From CAZKVJ01 sp964556225 (GTDB lineage: Bacteria; Actinomycetota; Acidimicrobiia; Acidimicrobiales; Ilumatobacteraceae), in the NCBI GenBank assembly GCA_964556225.1, contig CAZKVJ010000007.1, forward strand, positions 93,055-157,054: a stretch of 64,000 nt of DNA. The letters are read 5' to 3'. Position 1 is the first letter of the stretch. Each line of letters begins with the position of its first letter. The position numbers and the translations under genes were made by a program. The notes under the pieces were generated by a model, which was given only the letters and a program-made list of their open reading frames with translations, was not told the DNA's origin and made no database searches. This document shows, piece after piece, positions 1-8,445 of this stretch.

Positions 1-348
1 CGGGTGGGGGTGCAGCTCTCCGAAGCGCTGCGCAGCTCACCGATCGACGACCACGCGGCGGTGCTCGTGCTCTGCGTGCTCGATGGTGACGGCCCGTGCC
101 GGCCCGGCCGGCTCGTCGAGGTGCTCGGGATGTCGAGTGGGGGCGTGACGAAGCTGGTCGACCGGCTGGCGGCGAGGGGGTTGGTGGAGCGCTCCTACGG
201 CACGCTCGCCGACCGCCGCGGGGTGGTCATCTCGATCACTCCCGCCGGGCTCGAGGAGCTGGACACCGTGCTCGGTTTCGTGGTGTCGCACCTGCAAGAG
301 GCCAGCTCGGCCGCCGCCAGCCTCACCGCGACCGACCCGTCGGCCTGA
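1..348 (+). CDS. MarR-family transcriptional regulator, 5' end cut by window
   Basis: The reading frame is open to the first base, so the true start probably lies upstream; GTG at 4 is only the first visible start. The visible 114 residues hold a winged helix: a recognition-helix region (VLGMSSGGVTKLVDRL) followed by a wing with the typical DRRGVVISITPAG turn. MarR proteins are dimeric DNA-binding regulators, often released by small aromatic or lipophilic ligands. The ligand and targets cannot be read from this fragment. It converges on the next gene with about 10 bases between the stop codons. Confidence 0.8.
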   Translation, partial: RVGVQLSEALRSSPIDDHAAVLVLCVLDGDGPCRPGRLVEVLGMSSGGVTKLVDRLAARGLVERSYGTLADRRGVVISITPAGLEELDTVLGFVVSHLQEASSAAASLTATDPSA

Positions 349-360
349 GACCACGTGGTC
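349..360. repeat. 12-bp perfect palindrome between convergent stops
   Basis: GACCACGTGGTC lies exactly between the two converging stop codons. With a four-base loop it could form only a short hairpin, so a bidirectional terminator role is possible but weak. No T-run follows on either strand. Confidence 0.35.
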
Positions 361-883
361 AGCTCACGGGCTCGCTCACGTCCTCGTCCTCGTCGGCATC
401 CTCGCCAGCCAGGAGGTTGAGCACGTCGTTCATGTGGTGGAAGATGATCCGCTTGCCCTCCATGGCGTACTCGTGGCCGGTCGAGTCGTCCTTGATCACC
501 ACGGTGCGGGTGGTCACCCGCTGCCGGAGCTCCACCGTCAGGTGATCACGCTCGAGCGTGTCGAGCAGCACGAGGTGCTTGGCGAGGATGATGCCCTTCG
601 CGTTGTTGGTGGTCATCAGGTACAGCTTCGTGGGCGTCGCGGCCATCACGATCACCGGAGGTAGCTCACCCGAGGTGCCAGCGATGTGACCTGCCAGCGC
701 CCCGCCGGCGGCGCCGAGCCCACCGAGGTTGTCGTTGACCGCACCCCCGAGGATCGCGCCCGCTCCGGTGCCGACGGCCACCTTCCACGTGAGACCCTTC
801 GGCTGGAAGTCACCGGCGACGGCGATGTCCGGATCGCCCGTCGCCTCACGCGCCATGTCGATCAGCTTCTGCTTCAGATCCAA
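359..883 (-). CDS. Small protein with Gly-rich segment and PH-like C-terminal half, unknown function
   Basis: Not recognised as a named family. I place the start at TTG 883 because AGGAGAG lies just upstream and the protein begins with a sensible amphipathic helix (DLKQKLIDMAREA). Residues about 35-65 form a glycine- and alanine-rich stretch with GxxxG spacing (GTGAGAILGGAV). Residues about 75-145 look like beta strands (MAATPTKLYLMTT, then a TRTVVIKDD turn), as in bacterial PH-like domains. The C-terminus is a short acidic tail. The protein is 174 aa. Membrane attachment through the glycine-rich segment is possible. Confidence 0.6.
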   Translation of the reverse strand: MDLKQKLIDMAREATGDPDIAVAGDFQPKGLTWKVAVGTGAGAILGGAVNDNLGGLGAAGGALAGHIAGTSGELPPVIVMAATPTKLYLMTTNNAKGIILAKHLVLLDTLERDHLTVELRQRVTTRTVVIKDDSTGHEYAMEGKRIIFHHMNDVLNLLAGEDADEDEDVSEPVS

Positions 884-966
884 GGTGCTCTCTCCTGGTG
901 GGCGTTCGAGCCACCATCCTGCCACAGGTTCTCCGAGAAATGGACCTCGCTCAGTGTCTTTCACAG

Positions 967-3093
967 TCAGCGATGACCGGTCAGCGCGTCGGTGACCGAG
1001 AGCACGTCGCCGGAGGAGACGAAGTCCGCCGCCACGATGTTCGCCACCAGTCCGCGCTCCGTGCGGCATCGCGCGACCCGGTCCTCGATCCGCTGGGCGT
1101 CGTTGGTGCGGCGGGCGAGGCCGGGGTCCGGCGGCGACGCAGTGACCCAGTGGTTGACGAGGAGCAGCGGATTCGACGCCGCACCGCGGTTGGGGGCGCA
1201 GTCGAGCTCGTCGGGGCTCGAGTACGTGAATGACGTCTCCTGGAACCAGTCGAACGCGGCGTGGTACCAGGCGGGACCGGCGCCGTCGCCCCGCTCTGAG
1301 AACACGAGCAGCTGGGTGCCGGCATCCACCAGGTCACCGAGGGTTGGCAGGGGACGCCCCTTCCTCAAGGTGGCGACCTCGCTGAGCAGCCCGGCGTCGT
1401 CGAACGCCTCGACCACGTCGTCGGTGGCGGTGGCGTCCTGGAGGATCAGCATCACGACCTCACCGGGGTGCTCGTCGAGGAAGTGATGCAGGGTGCGCAG
1501 CTCGTCCACGAAGCGGACGGCACCGAGCTCGCAGTAGTTGTGGCACAGGTACACGTCCCGGGCGGCATCGGCGGCCGGCGGTGCGTCAGCGATGAGCTCC
1601 TCGGCGCGTCGACGTTGCGCAGGATCGGCGGCCTCGGCGTCGGGCACCGTGATCTCGGCCGCCCGGTCGGTGAGCACGAGCGGGACCTCGGCACCGGGCA
1701 CGACCACCGACGAGGCGATCCCGTAGTGGGTGTCGATGAGCAGCGCTCGGACGCCGGCGCGCAGCTGGGTGCCGATCGGCTCGAGCTGCTCGGCGAAGAG
1801 CCACCCGGGGTAGTCGGCCGAGGACATGGCATTGTGCGCGCCCGGCAGGGTGAGCTGATCGAGGCGGAGCCCGCACCGGGCTGTCGACCCCCAGCACTGC
1901 CGCTCGAACGTCGCCTCGGCCCGATCGTGGGCGTGGCCGGTGAGAAGCACCACCGCGATGCTGACGACGGCGAGGAGGCCGGCACCGGTGACGACCTCCC
2001 ACGTCCCATGGTGGCGCGCCGGCGCTGGCTGGACCTCGGCTGGCGGTCGGCGGGCTGCCGCTGTCACACAGAGGCGGGCGCCGCAGTACAGCAGCCCGAG
2101 GCCGGCGATGAGCGCGGTGAGGCGGAGCGCGCCGGCGGTATTGATGATGATGACCAGGCCGCCGAGGCCGGCGGCCGTTGCGAGCACGAGCGTGCCGCCG
2201 GTCGAGGCTCGCAGCCGCCGCACGGCTGCCATCAGGGATCGGCCGAGGCGTTCGGGGGCGACGGCGTTGTCGGAGTCGGCGGCGGCCAGCACCACGACGC
2301 CGATCGCCGCCAGTCCGAGGGCGGTGGCCCGCAGGTCGGCCGTGATCGCCCACGCCAGATCACGCGCTGCGGCGCGCAGGTCGTCGTCGCGAGGGAAGGT
2401 CTCGGCGAGCTTCGACGCGGCGAGGACGGCGGCCAGCACCCCGATGCCGACACCGAGGAGGCTCATGCCGACATGGCCGATGGCGCGGCGCCGGTCGGCC
2501 GCGACCACCACCGCCAGCACGCCGCAGCCGAGACCGAGCGGTAGGAGCAGGAGTGACGTCAATTCGATCTCCGAGCGGCGCTCCCACACGGATAGGTCGT
2601 CGATCTGGCCGATCACCGACGCGAACGAGCCGGCCGAGTCGCTCGTGCCGGGGTTCTCGGCGATCGGGTCCGACAGCTGCAGGCTGGACGAGAGGATCGA
2701 CAGCGAGTCTGCGAGGTCGAGGCCGGATCCGGCCGTGCCGGCCAGCAGGTCGGCGTGGAGGCGTCGGACCGCGGTCGCGAAGATCGACTTGAAGGTGTCG
2801 GTGTCGATGATGGCTTCCATGGTGAGCAGGGCGGCCGGGCGGAACGCGAGGACCTCCCGGTTGCCGCGCCGCGCCAGCTGGTCGGTGAGCTGGAGCGCGA
2901 GCTCGTGACGCACGGCCTCGGAATCGAGTGCTGCGACCGAGCGCTGGCTGAGGGACTCGGCGTCGAAGACCGTGGAGTCGATCCAGCGCACCATGAGGCC
3001 CGCTGCCACGAAGAGGCCGCCCAGCACGACGAGCACCAGCTCGACGGGGCGACGCCACCGTCGCGGGCTGCGCTCCGGCGAGGCCGCCGTCAG
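967..3093 (-). CDS. Membrane-anchored PI-PLC X-domain-like phosphodiesterase
   Basis: The C-terminal half matches the X domain of phosphatidylinositol-specific phospholipase C. The first catalytic-type His is about residue 420 (LPGAHNAMS), an acidic strand follows (ALLIDTHYG), and a second His is about residue 518 (LCHNYC). The N-terminal half (about 1-380) has an Arg-rich start, a transmembrane helix, a long external segment and several further helices. Family knowledge suggests cleavage of a glycerophosphodiester headgroup; the substrate is unknown. The best RBS (GAGGAG) points to a rare CTG start at 3093 that overlaps the upstream stop as CTGA. The first conventional in-frame start is GTG 3036, which lacks an RBS. 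It is probably co-transcribed with the flippase-like gene upstream. Confidence 0.7.
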   Translation of the reverse strand: MTAASPERSPRRWRRPVELVLVVLGGLFVAAGLMVRWIDSTVFDAESLSQRSVAALDSEAVRHELALQLTDQLARRGNREVLAFRPAALLTMEAIIDTDTFKSIFATAVRRLHADLLAGTAGSGLDLADSLSILSSSLQLSDPIAENPGTSDSAGSFASVIGQIDDLSVWERRSEIELTSLLLLPLGLGCGVLAVVVAADRRRAIGHVGMSLLGVGIGVLAAVLAASKLAETFPRDDDLRAAARDLAWAITADLRATALGLAAIGVVVLAAADSDNAVAPERLGRSLMAAVRRLRASTGGTLVLATAAGLGGLVIIINTAGALRLTALIAGLGLLYCGARLCVTAAARRPPAEVQPAPARHHGTWEVVTGAGLLAVVSIAVVLLTGHAHDRAEATFERQCWGSTARCGLRLDQLTLPGAHNAMSSADYPGWLFAEQLEPIGTQLRAGVRALLIDTHYGIASSVVVPGAEVPLVLTDRAAEITVPDAEAADPAQRRRAEELIADAPPAADAARDVYLCHNYCELGAVRFVDELRTLHHFLDEHPGEVVMLILQDATATDDVVEAFDDAGLLSEVATLRKGRPLPTLGDLVDAGTQLLVFSERGDGAGPAWYHAAFDWFQETSFTYSSPDELDCAPNRGAASNPLLLVNHWVTASPPDPGLARRTNDAQRIEDRVARCRTERGLVANIVAADFVSSGDVLSVTDALTGHR

Positions 3094-5504
3094 ATGTACT
3101 CCTCTCGGCGCAGCCAGGTGAAGCACAGCCAGCCCGGCAGGATCGGCAGCCAGAAGGTGGCGATCCGGAAGAGGAACACTGCAGGGAGCGCGACGGTGTT
3201 GTCGATGCCGGCGGCGACGAGCCCGGCCAGCAGGGCAGCCTCCATCGCGCCCAAGCCCCCGGGTGTCGGCGCCGCGGTGGCGACGGCGGAGCCGGCCAGG
3301 TACACGGCGCCGACCGTGGCGAACGGCAGACCACCGCCGAACGCCTCGAGGCTGAAGTACGTGCACACGAGGTAGCTCAGGGTGACCCCCACCGAACCGC
3401 CGATCAGCAACACCAGCTTGCTGGGCCGTCGCAGCACCGTGGAGATGCCGCCGAAGGCGCGGGCGAGGATCGGGAGCAGCTTGGCCCGTACGAGCCGCCG
3501 GGTCGCCGGGATGGCGAGCATGATCAGCGCGAGCACGAGCACGACCGCGATCCCGATCAGGAAGATCTCTGGGTCCGGCAGCTTGAAGCTCCCGAAGGCG
3601 TCGGGGCCCGCCCAGACGAAGAAGACCCCCAGCAGCGTCACGTGGCCGATGAACCCCGCGACCGCGTTGAGGCCCACTGCCGACGCGCCGACCGCTTCGT
3701 CGACGCCCTGCTTCTGCAGGTACCGGACGTTGAGGGCCATCCCACCGAGCCCGGCCGGGGCCAGCTTGCTGGCGAACGACGACCCCAGCTGGGTGGCCGC
3801 CGTCGGACCGATCCGGAGGCGTTCCGGCACCGCCCCCATGAAGCTGATGGTGGCGGCGACGTACGTCAGCGCGGACAGGGTGAGGATGGCCGGCATCCAG
3901 GCCCAGTTGGCATCCCTGATCTGGCGGATGGCACCGGGGACATCGGTGAGCTGGGGGATCAGGAAGTAGGTGACCAGGGCGAGCAGGACGATCGTCAGGA
4001 TCGTGTGGCGGTCCACGCGCTCCAGGTCCTCGTAGTGGACGTCCTCGACACCGCACTGGCCGATCACCTCGGCCCGTAGCTCTTCGAGAAGCCCCTTGTG
4101 CTCCTTCAGCGCCGTCTGGGTGGCGCCGCTGAGCGCAGCCATCTGCAGCCGTGGGAGGGCCGCCGCCACAGGGTCGCGCCCGATGCCGGCTATAGCAGTC
4201 GCTACCGTTCGCTGGCCGCCGGCGATGACCGCGAACGAGGCCAGCATCTGGGCAACATCGGCGTCGAGCAGCTCGTCGCTGGCGGCCAGCTCGGAGAAGC
4301 CGAAGTCGATGAGCCACGGCGTCCCATCGGTGGCGACGAACACGTTGGCCCGGCGCAGGTCCCGATGGGCGATGCGGAACCGGCGCAGCTGCGCGATCAG
4401 CTCCCAGGTCTCGACCATCAAGGTGTCGGTGACCTCGTCGTCTGGCAGGCCGTCGACGGAGCGGCCATTGATCATGTCGTACGCGAGGAGCATCGAGTCG
4501 GCGCCGACGTCGACAACCCCTCGTAGGCGGGGGGTGCGGATCCCGACGTCGCGCGCCTGCAACGCCACGAGCGCCTCGTGCTCGACGGTTCGGCGCAGGC
4601 TCGAGAAGGGCCTCGTGTCGCCGACGTTCTTCAGGCGGAGGTAGCGGTAGACACGGAACAGCAGGTCGGCCGAGCGCTCGTCCTCTCCGAGCACCTTCAC
4701 GAACAGCCCGGGCCCTCTGTCGAGCGTGCCGAAGTACGGGGTGCTGCCGCGCGCGTCGACCTTGGCGGCGTGCAGCTCGACCACGTCGAGGCCGGCGTCT
4801 CGCAGCGCGGCCGTGATCGCCGCCGGTGTGGGGCGCCGGTCGGGGCGGCCGAAGGCGTAGAGCACGCCCGCGCCGACCATGGCGCCGAGCGGCAAGGCGA
4901 TGAAGACGTTGGCCGGGAGGTGGACCGAGATGATCAGGCGCACCAGCACGAAGATCGCGATCGTCAGTGCACCTGCCCGACGCCAGCGACGAGACACGAA
5001 CGGGCCGAGGACGACGAAGGCGGCGACGAGCTGGGCGATCGACAGCGTGGACGGGAAGTCGTCCGTCGAGATGCCGGCGCGCTCTGCGATGTCGTTGACG
5101 ATCTGGGTGGGCAGGTCGCGGTCGAGCCACCACTCGATCCCGCCCATCAGCGCCATCGCGGTCAGGTTGGCGACGATGACGTAGCCGAGCAGCCGGTATC
5201 GCTTCAGCACGATCGGGATGACGAACACGAGGACGCCAACGATGGCGGCGACGATCGTCATCGCGCCCGCCACGATCCGCTCGACACTGGGCGACAGGAA
5301 CGTGAAGAGCGCAACGACGTCTTGCTCGAGCCCGAGGAGGCTGTCCTCCGCCCACTTCGTCAGAGCGACGACGCCGAGCGTCGCGACGCCGAAGATGACC
5401 AGCCGAAGCACGTCGCGCGGTGAGCGGTGGTAGCGGTGGGTCGCTTCCTCGGCGCGGCCCGTGCCGGTGACGTCGCGGGGCACCGCGGAGGTCGTCGTTG
5501 TCAT
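3090..5504 (-). CDS. Three-part membrane protein: decayed PAP2, kinase-like and LPG-synthase-type flippase domains
   Basis: This 804-aa protein has three visible parts. Residues about 30-220 are membrane helices whose later part aligns by eye with PAP2 phosphatases: FPSTLS takes the place of xxSGH, and VRLIISVHLPANV takes the place of ARVYxGAHxPLDV. It therefore lacks the PSGH His and the final Asp. Residues about 230-440 resemble an aminoglycoside/protein kinase, with Lys in FVKVL near 270, HRDLRRANVF near 380 and DFGF near 400. Residues about 480-800 form the multi-helix UPF0104/LPG-synthase membrane domain (SSFASKLAPAGLGG, TPGGLGAMEA), a family that includes lipid flippases. ATG 5504 is chosen for its AGGAG RBS. 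A role in moving or sensing an envelope lipid is inferred. Confidence 0.8.
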   Translation of the reverse strand: MTTTTSAVPRDVTGTGRAEEATHRYHRSPRDVLRLVIFGVATLGVVALTKWAEDSLLGLEQDVVALFTFLSPSVERIVAGAMTIVAAIVGVLVFVIPIVLKRYRLLGYVIVANLTAMALMGGIEWWLDRDLPTQIVNDIAERAGISTDDFPSTLSIAQLVAAFVVLGPFVSRRWRRAGALTIAIFVLVRLIISVHLPANVFIALPLGAMVGAGVLYAFGRPDRRPTPAAITAALRDAGLDVVELHAAKVDARGSTPYFGTLDRGPGLFVKVLGEDERSADLLFRVYRYLRLKNVGDTRPFSSLRRTVEHEALVALQARDVGIRTPRLRGVVDVGADSMLLAYDMINGRSVDGLPDDEVTDTLMVETWELIAQLRRFRIAHRDLRRANVFVATDGTPWLIDFGFSELAASDELLDADVAQMLASFAVIAGGQRTVATAIAGIGRDPVAAALPRLQMAALSGATQTALKEHKGLLEELRAEVIGQCGVEDVHYEDLERVDRHTILTIVLLALVTYFLIPQLTDVPGAIRQIRDANWAWMPAILTLSALTYVAATISFMGAVPERLRIGPTAATQLGSSFASKLAPAGLGGMALNVRYLQKQGVDEAVGASAVGLNAVAGFIGHVTLLGVFFVWAGPDAFGSFKLPDPEIFLIGIAVVLVLALIMLAIPATRRLVRAKLLPILARAFGGISTVLRRPSKLVLLIGGSVGVTLSYLVCTYFSLEAFGGGLPFATVGAVYLAGSAVATAAPTPGGLGAMEAALLAGLVAAGIDNTVALPAVFLFRIATFWLPILPGWLCFTWLRREEYI

Positions 5505-5633
5505 GGTTCTCCTCACGAGCCGTCACAACGGCCGGCCGACGAAGTTAGCAGCGGCCGCGAACGCTCCCTACGTCAGATAATTCTCTGCCGACCGCTGGGA
5601 TGGTGTACTGGGCGCCGACAGATGGAGGGTCGA

Positions 5634-6317
5634 GTGGAGCAGATCGGGTACGCGCACCCGGTTCGGGGTGGATGGCTCGCCGCCGCGCTCGGTGGTGTCG
5701 GGGTCGCGATCGCGGCCGGTGTCGTGGCCAGCTCCGGAGAGGTGCCGGGCTGGGAGGAGTCGGTCTTCCACGCCATCAACGACCTTCCGGGCTGGCTGCG
5801 GGGCATCATGTGGGTGTTCCAGCTCGCCGGGCTGCTGCTGGTCCCGCTCGTCGTCGCGTTGGGCGCCGTGGTGGCGCGGCGCTACCGGTTGGCCCTCGCG
5901 CTCGTGCTGCTCGTGCCCATCAAGCTGCTCGTCGAGAAGGCGGTCGTGAAGCAGCTCGTCGAGCGCCAGCGGCCCGGCACGTCGATCTGCCAGCTGGACG
6001 AGACGTGCGCGAACTTCCGTGACGTCCCTCTCGAAGGGCTGTCGTTCGTCAGCGGCCATGCGATCATCGCCTGGGCGGTCGCGACCCTGCTGTGGCCGTA
6101 CCTGGGAAGCTGGCGCTGGCTGCCGGTGGCCGTCGCGACTGCGAACGCGATCGCCCGGGTGTACCTGGGCGCGCACAACCCGCTCGACGTCGTCGGCGGG
6201 GCTGCGATCGGCGTCGCCATCGGAGCCGGGCTCAGCATGGCGGTCGGGGTGCCGGCCGGGCGCCCCGCCGAGCGTCACGCGCCGGACAGCGCGAGCAGGT
6301 CGACGAGCACCGGGTAG
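5634..6317 (+). CDS. PAP2-family membrane phosphatase
   Basis: All three phosphatase motifs are present: K-x6-RP (KQLVERQRP), SGH (SFVSGHAI) and the R-x5-H-x3-D motif (ARVYLGAHNPLDV). Such enzymes remove phosphate from lipid phosphates such as phosphatidic acid or undecaprenyl diphosphate, usually on the outer face of the membrane. There are five or six hydrophobic segments. I chose GTG 5634 because GGAGG lies five bases upstream; ATG 5622 is the alternative. Its 3' end overlaps the convergent hydrolase gene by 43 bases. It resembles the second PAP2 protein at 7336-7974, including the shared PGWE...F.AIN stretch near the N-terminus. Confidence 0.88.
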   Translation: MEQIGYAHPVRGGWLAAALGGVGVAIAAGVVASSGEVPGWEESVFHAINDLPGWLRGIMWVFQLAGLLLVPLVVALGAVVARRYRLALALVLLVPIKLLVEKAVVKQLVERQRPGTSICQLDETCANFRDVPLEGLSFVSGHAIIAWAVATLLWPYLGSWRWLPVAVATANAIARVYLGAHNPLDVVGGAAIGVAIGAGLSMAVGVPAGRPAERHAPDSASRSTSTG

Positions 6318-7282
6318 ACCAGCTCGGGGCGTCCCGCCGGCTGAGCCACGTCGATGACGTCGTGGGGGAGCGACGGCGATGCCGGCAGCGTGTGGACCGT
6401 GACCTCGGCGCCCTGGCGCCGCCACGGCTCGGCCAGCTTCGACACCACGTCGTCGTTGTCGACCTGGTCGTCGTTGGGGTTGAGCACGACCACGATCTCG
6501 TCGGCTGCGGGCGGAGCGCTGGCCGCTCGGTCCTCGACCCAGCGGGCCATCCGGAACATGGCGACCAGCGCAGCGGTGGACTCGCCGGCGTACGCGTGGT
6601 CCAGGTTGGCCGTCCCCGGCAGCGACAGGTTCGGCAGGCGACCGAACACGTTCACGTACGCGGTGGTGAGCAGGTCGGGTCCTCGTGGGATCGACACCGC
6701 CGGGGCGACGACCACCGCTCGGTCCACTTCCGGTCGCGTCTGGGCCGTCCAGGCCGCGATCACACCGCCCATCGACAGCCCGAGCACGTCCACGTCCTCG
6801 CCCAGCCCCGTCGCGATGTCGATGGCGTCGTCGGCGAAGTCGCGCAGCTCGGTGGGCGTCAGGCCGCCGACGTTGCCTACGCCGCCGATGTGCTCGCCGG
6901 ACGCATCGGCCAGGCCGTGGCGGGGCGCCCGCAGGATCAGCACCGTCGCGCCACGCTCGTGGAGCTGTTCGCCCAGCTCCACGAACTGACGCGGGCAGTT
7001 CGTGAGCCCGTGGAACAGGACCACGACCCGAGCGGTCGGCTCGCCGTGGTCGAGCAGGCGAGACCGGCACGCATCGAGCACCCCGCGCTCGGCGGCGCGG
7101 AGGTCGTCGAACCGCTCGACCGCCTCGTCGTACCCCGGCGCCGGCTCCGGCCGCGAGTCGAGGTCACCGGTGCCGATGGGCCAGACCGCCAGGACGATGA
7201 GCACGTTGAGGACGCCGATGGTCACGACGAGGGTGATGAGGCCCGCCCGCCGCAGGATCCGTCGCGGTCGCGATGGTCGCAC
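6275..7282 (-). CDS. Alpha/beta hydrolase, membrane-anchored, lysophospholipase/esterase-like
   Basis: A single hydrophobic helix follows an Arg-rich N-terminus (RPSRPRRILRRAG), so the catalytic domain probably faces outward. The fold shows the oxyanion-hole strand (VVVLFHGLTNCP), the nucleophile elbow GLSMGG, a later Asp-containing strand (VVVLNPNDDQVD) and a final His (LPHDVID). GTG 7282 is preferred because AGAGGAG stands eight bases upstream. It lies between two PAP2 phosphatase genes and overlaps the end of the first. A lipid or ester substrate is likely from this setting but is not shown. Confidence 0.8.
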   Translation of the reverse strand: MRPSRPRRILRRAGLITLVVTIGVLNVLIVLAVWPIGTGDLDSRPEPAPGYDEAVERFDDLRAAERGVLDACRSRLLDHGEPTARVVVLFHGLTNCPRQFVELGEQLHERGATVLILRAPRHGLADASGEHIGGVGNVGGLTPTELRDFADDAIDIATGLGEDVDVLGLSMGGVIAAWTAQTRPEVDRAVVVAPAVSIPRGPDLLTTAYVNVFGRLPNLSLPGTANLDHAYAGESTAALVAMFRMARWVEDRAASAPPAADEIVVVLNPNDDQVDNDDVVSKLAEPWRRQGAEVTVHTLPASPSLPHDVIDVAQPAGRPELVYPVLVDLLALSGA

Positions 7283-7322
7283 GGGCTCATCTCCTCTCCG
7301 GTTCCCGCTGCTGCGCACAAGG

Positions 7323-7328
7323 TATCTT
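7323..7328 (+). promoter_or_regulatory. Leaderless -10 element for the second PAP2 gene
   Basis: TATCTT ends seven bases before the ATG at 7336, which would place the transcript start at or next to the start codon. No ribosome binding site is visible. Confidence 0.5.
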
Positions 7329-7335
7329 CCGCGGG

Positions 7336-7974
7336 ATGCAAACCACGCGGCACCGCCACCATCACCGGAGCGCGGCGCTCGTCGCTGCCGGGCTCGGCCT
7401 GCTGCTCCTCGGGGTGCTGCTCCTCGAGGGCGAGCGGGCCGAGGTGCCGGGCTGGGAAGCGGATCTGTTCAGCGCCATCAACGGCTGGTCCAGCTCGGTG
7501 GAGACGGCGGCCATCGTGGTCATGCAGGCCGGGAACTTCTGGGCCATCGTGATCGTGGCCGGGGTGCTGCTGCTGGCCCGGCAGCGCCGAGCCGCGCTGG
7601 CCGTCGCCCTGGCGGGGACGCTGGCCTGGGCCGGTGCGAAGGCCGTCAAGCGCCTCATCGAGCGTGGGCGACCGTTCGACCTGCTGGATGCGGTCACGGT
7701 TCGCGAAGACGGCATCACCGGTCTGGGTTTCGTGTCCGGTCACACGGCGACCGCGTTCGCGATCGCGACCGCGCTGCTGCCGTGGCTCCCGCGGCGATGG
7801 CGATGGCTCCCGTTCGCCGTCGCCTGCGTCGTCGGCCTCGCCCGCGTCTACGTCGGGGCCCACCTGCCGCTCGACGTGATCGGTGGCGCGGGGCTCGGCA
7901 TCGCCTGTGGTGCGCTCGCCACCTGGATCGTCGGGTACCCGGACCGGGGAGCATCCCTGCCGGATGACTCTTGA
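7336..7974 (+). CDS. PAP2-family membrane phosphatase (paralogue)
   Basis: The 212-aa protein carries K-x6-RP (KRLIERGRP), SGH (GFVSGHTATA) and R-x5-H-x3-D (ARVYVGAHLPLDV), the full PAP2 active site. It has about six transmembrane helices. It shares the PGWE...F.AIN segment and overall length with the PAP2 protein at 5634-6317, so the pair looks like a duplication with the hydrolase gene between them in the opposite direction. ATG 7336 has a -10-like hexamer seven bases upstream. Lipid-phosphate or polyprenyl-phosphate dephosphorylation is the family role. Confidence 0.88.
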   Translation: MQTTRHRHHHRSAALVAAGLGLLLLGVLLLEGERAEVPGWEADLFSAINGWSSSVETAAIVVMQAGNFWAIVIVAGVLLLARQRRAALAVALAGTLAWAGAKAVKRLIERGRPFDLLDAVTVREDGITGLGFVSGHTATAFAIATALLPWLPRRWRWLPFAVACVVGLARVYVGAHLPLDVIGGAGLGIACGALATWIVGYPDRGASLPDDS

Positions 7975-8025
7975 GCGGTTAGCGTTCGTGTGCCCGCTGT
8001 GGGCGAACAAGGGGGTACAGGCTTC

Positions 8026-8445
8026 ATGAACAGCTCCATGCACGCGAGACGGCCGTTCGGCGTGACGTTGCTGATGGCGCTGGGTGTCATCGGCGGGATC
8101 CTGAACATCGTCGGCGGGATCTTCGTGATCGTCGACAGCGAGGACCAGAAGCTGATCGACGCCGCGAAGATGACGAAGGACGAGCTCACCGGAGCGGGTG
8201 TCGGGATGATCATCGGTGGGACCGTCCTGCTGGTCCTGGCGATCCTGCTCGGCAAGGGCAGCAACGTCGTCCGGTGGATCTACGGGATCGTCGCCGCGCT
8301 CAACGCCGGCGTCGCGCTCTACGCCATCATCTCGTTCCACTCCGAGCAGCGCTTCGCCGGCGCCTTGTCGCTGGCGATGAACCTGTTCGTCCTGTGGATC
8401 CTCTTCAGCGAGCACGGCTCGCGGGAGTTCTTCGAAGGCGACTGA
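8026..8445 (+). CDS. Small four-helix membrane protein, unknown function
   Basis: This 139-aa protein has four hydrophobic stretches: FGVTLLMALGVIGGI, VGMIIGGTVLLVLAI, WIYGIVAALNAGVA and LSLAMNLFVLWIL. A short external loop (DSEDQKLIDAAKMT) separates the first two. ATG 8026 follows a GGGGG-rich stretch; GTG 7990 would add 12 residues. It starts 51 bases after the PAP2 gene on the same strand and may be co-transcribed with it. I recognise no catalytic motif. Confidence 0.75.
   Translation: MNSSMHARRPFGVTLLMALGVIGGILNIVGGIFVIVDSEDQKLIDAAKMTKDELTGAGVGMIIGGTVLLVLAILLGKGSNVVRWIYGIVAALNAGVALYAIISFHSEQRFAGALSLAMNLFVLWILFSEHGSREFFEGD

Noticed and set aside
967..5526. A single 1519-residue minus-strand protein
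   Set aside because: The upstream half of this frame is an Arg/Pro/Ala-rich shadow of the flippase-like gene in another frame. Only the part after about 3093 is a real protein.
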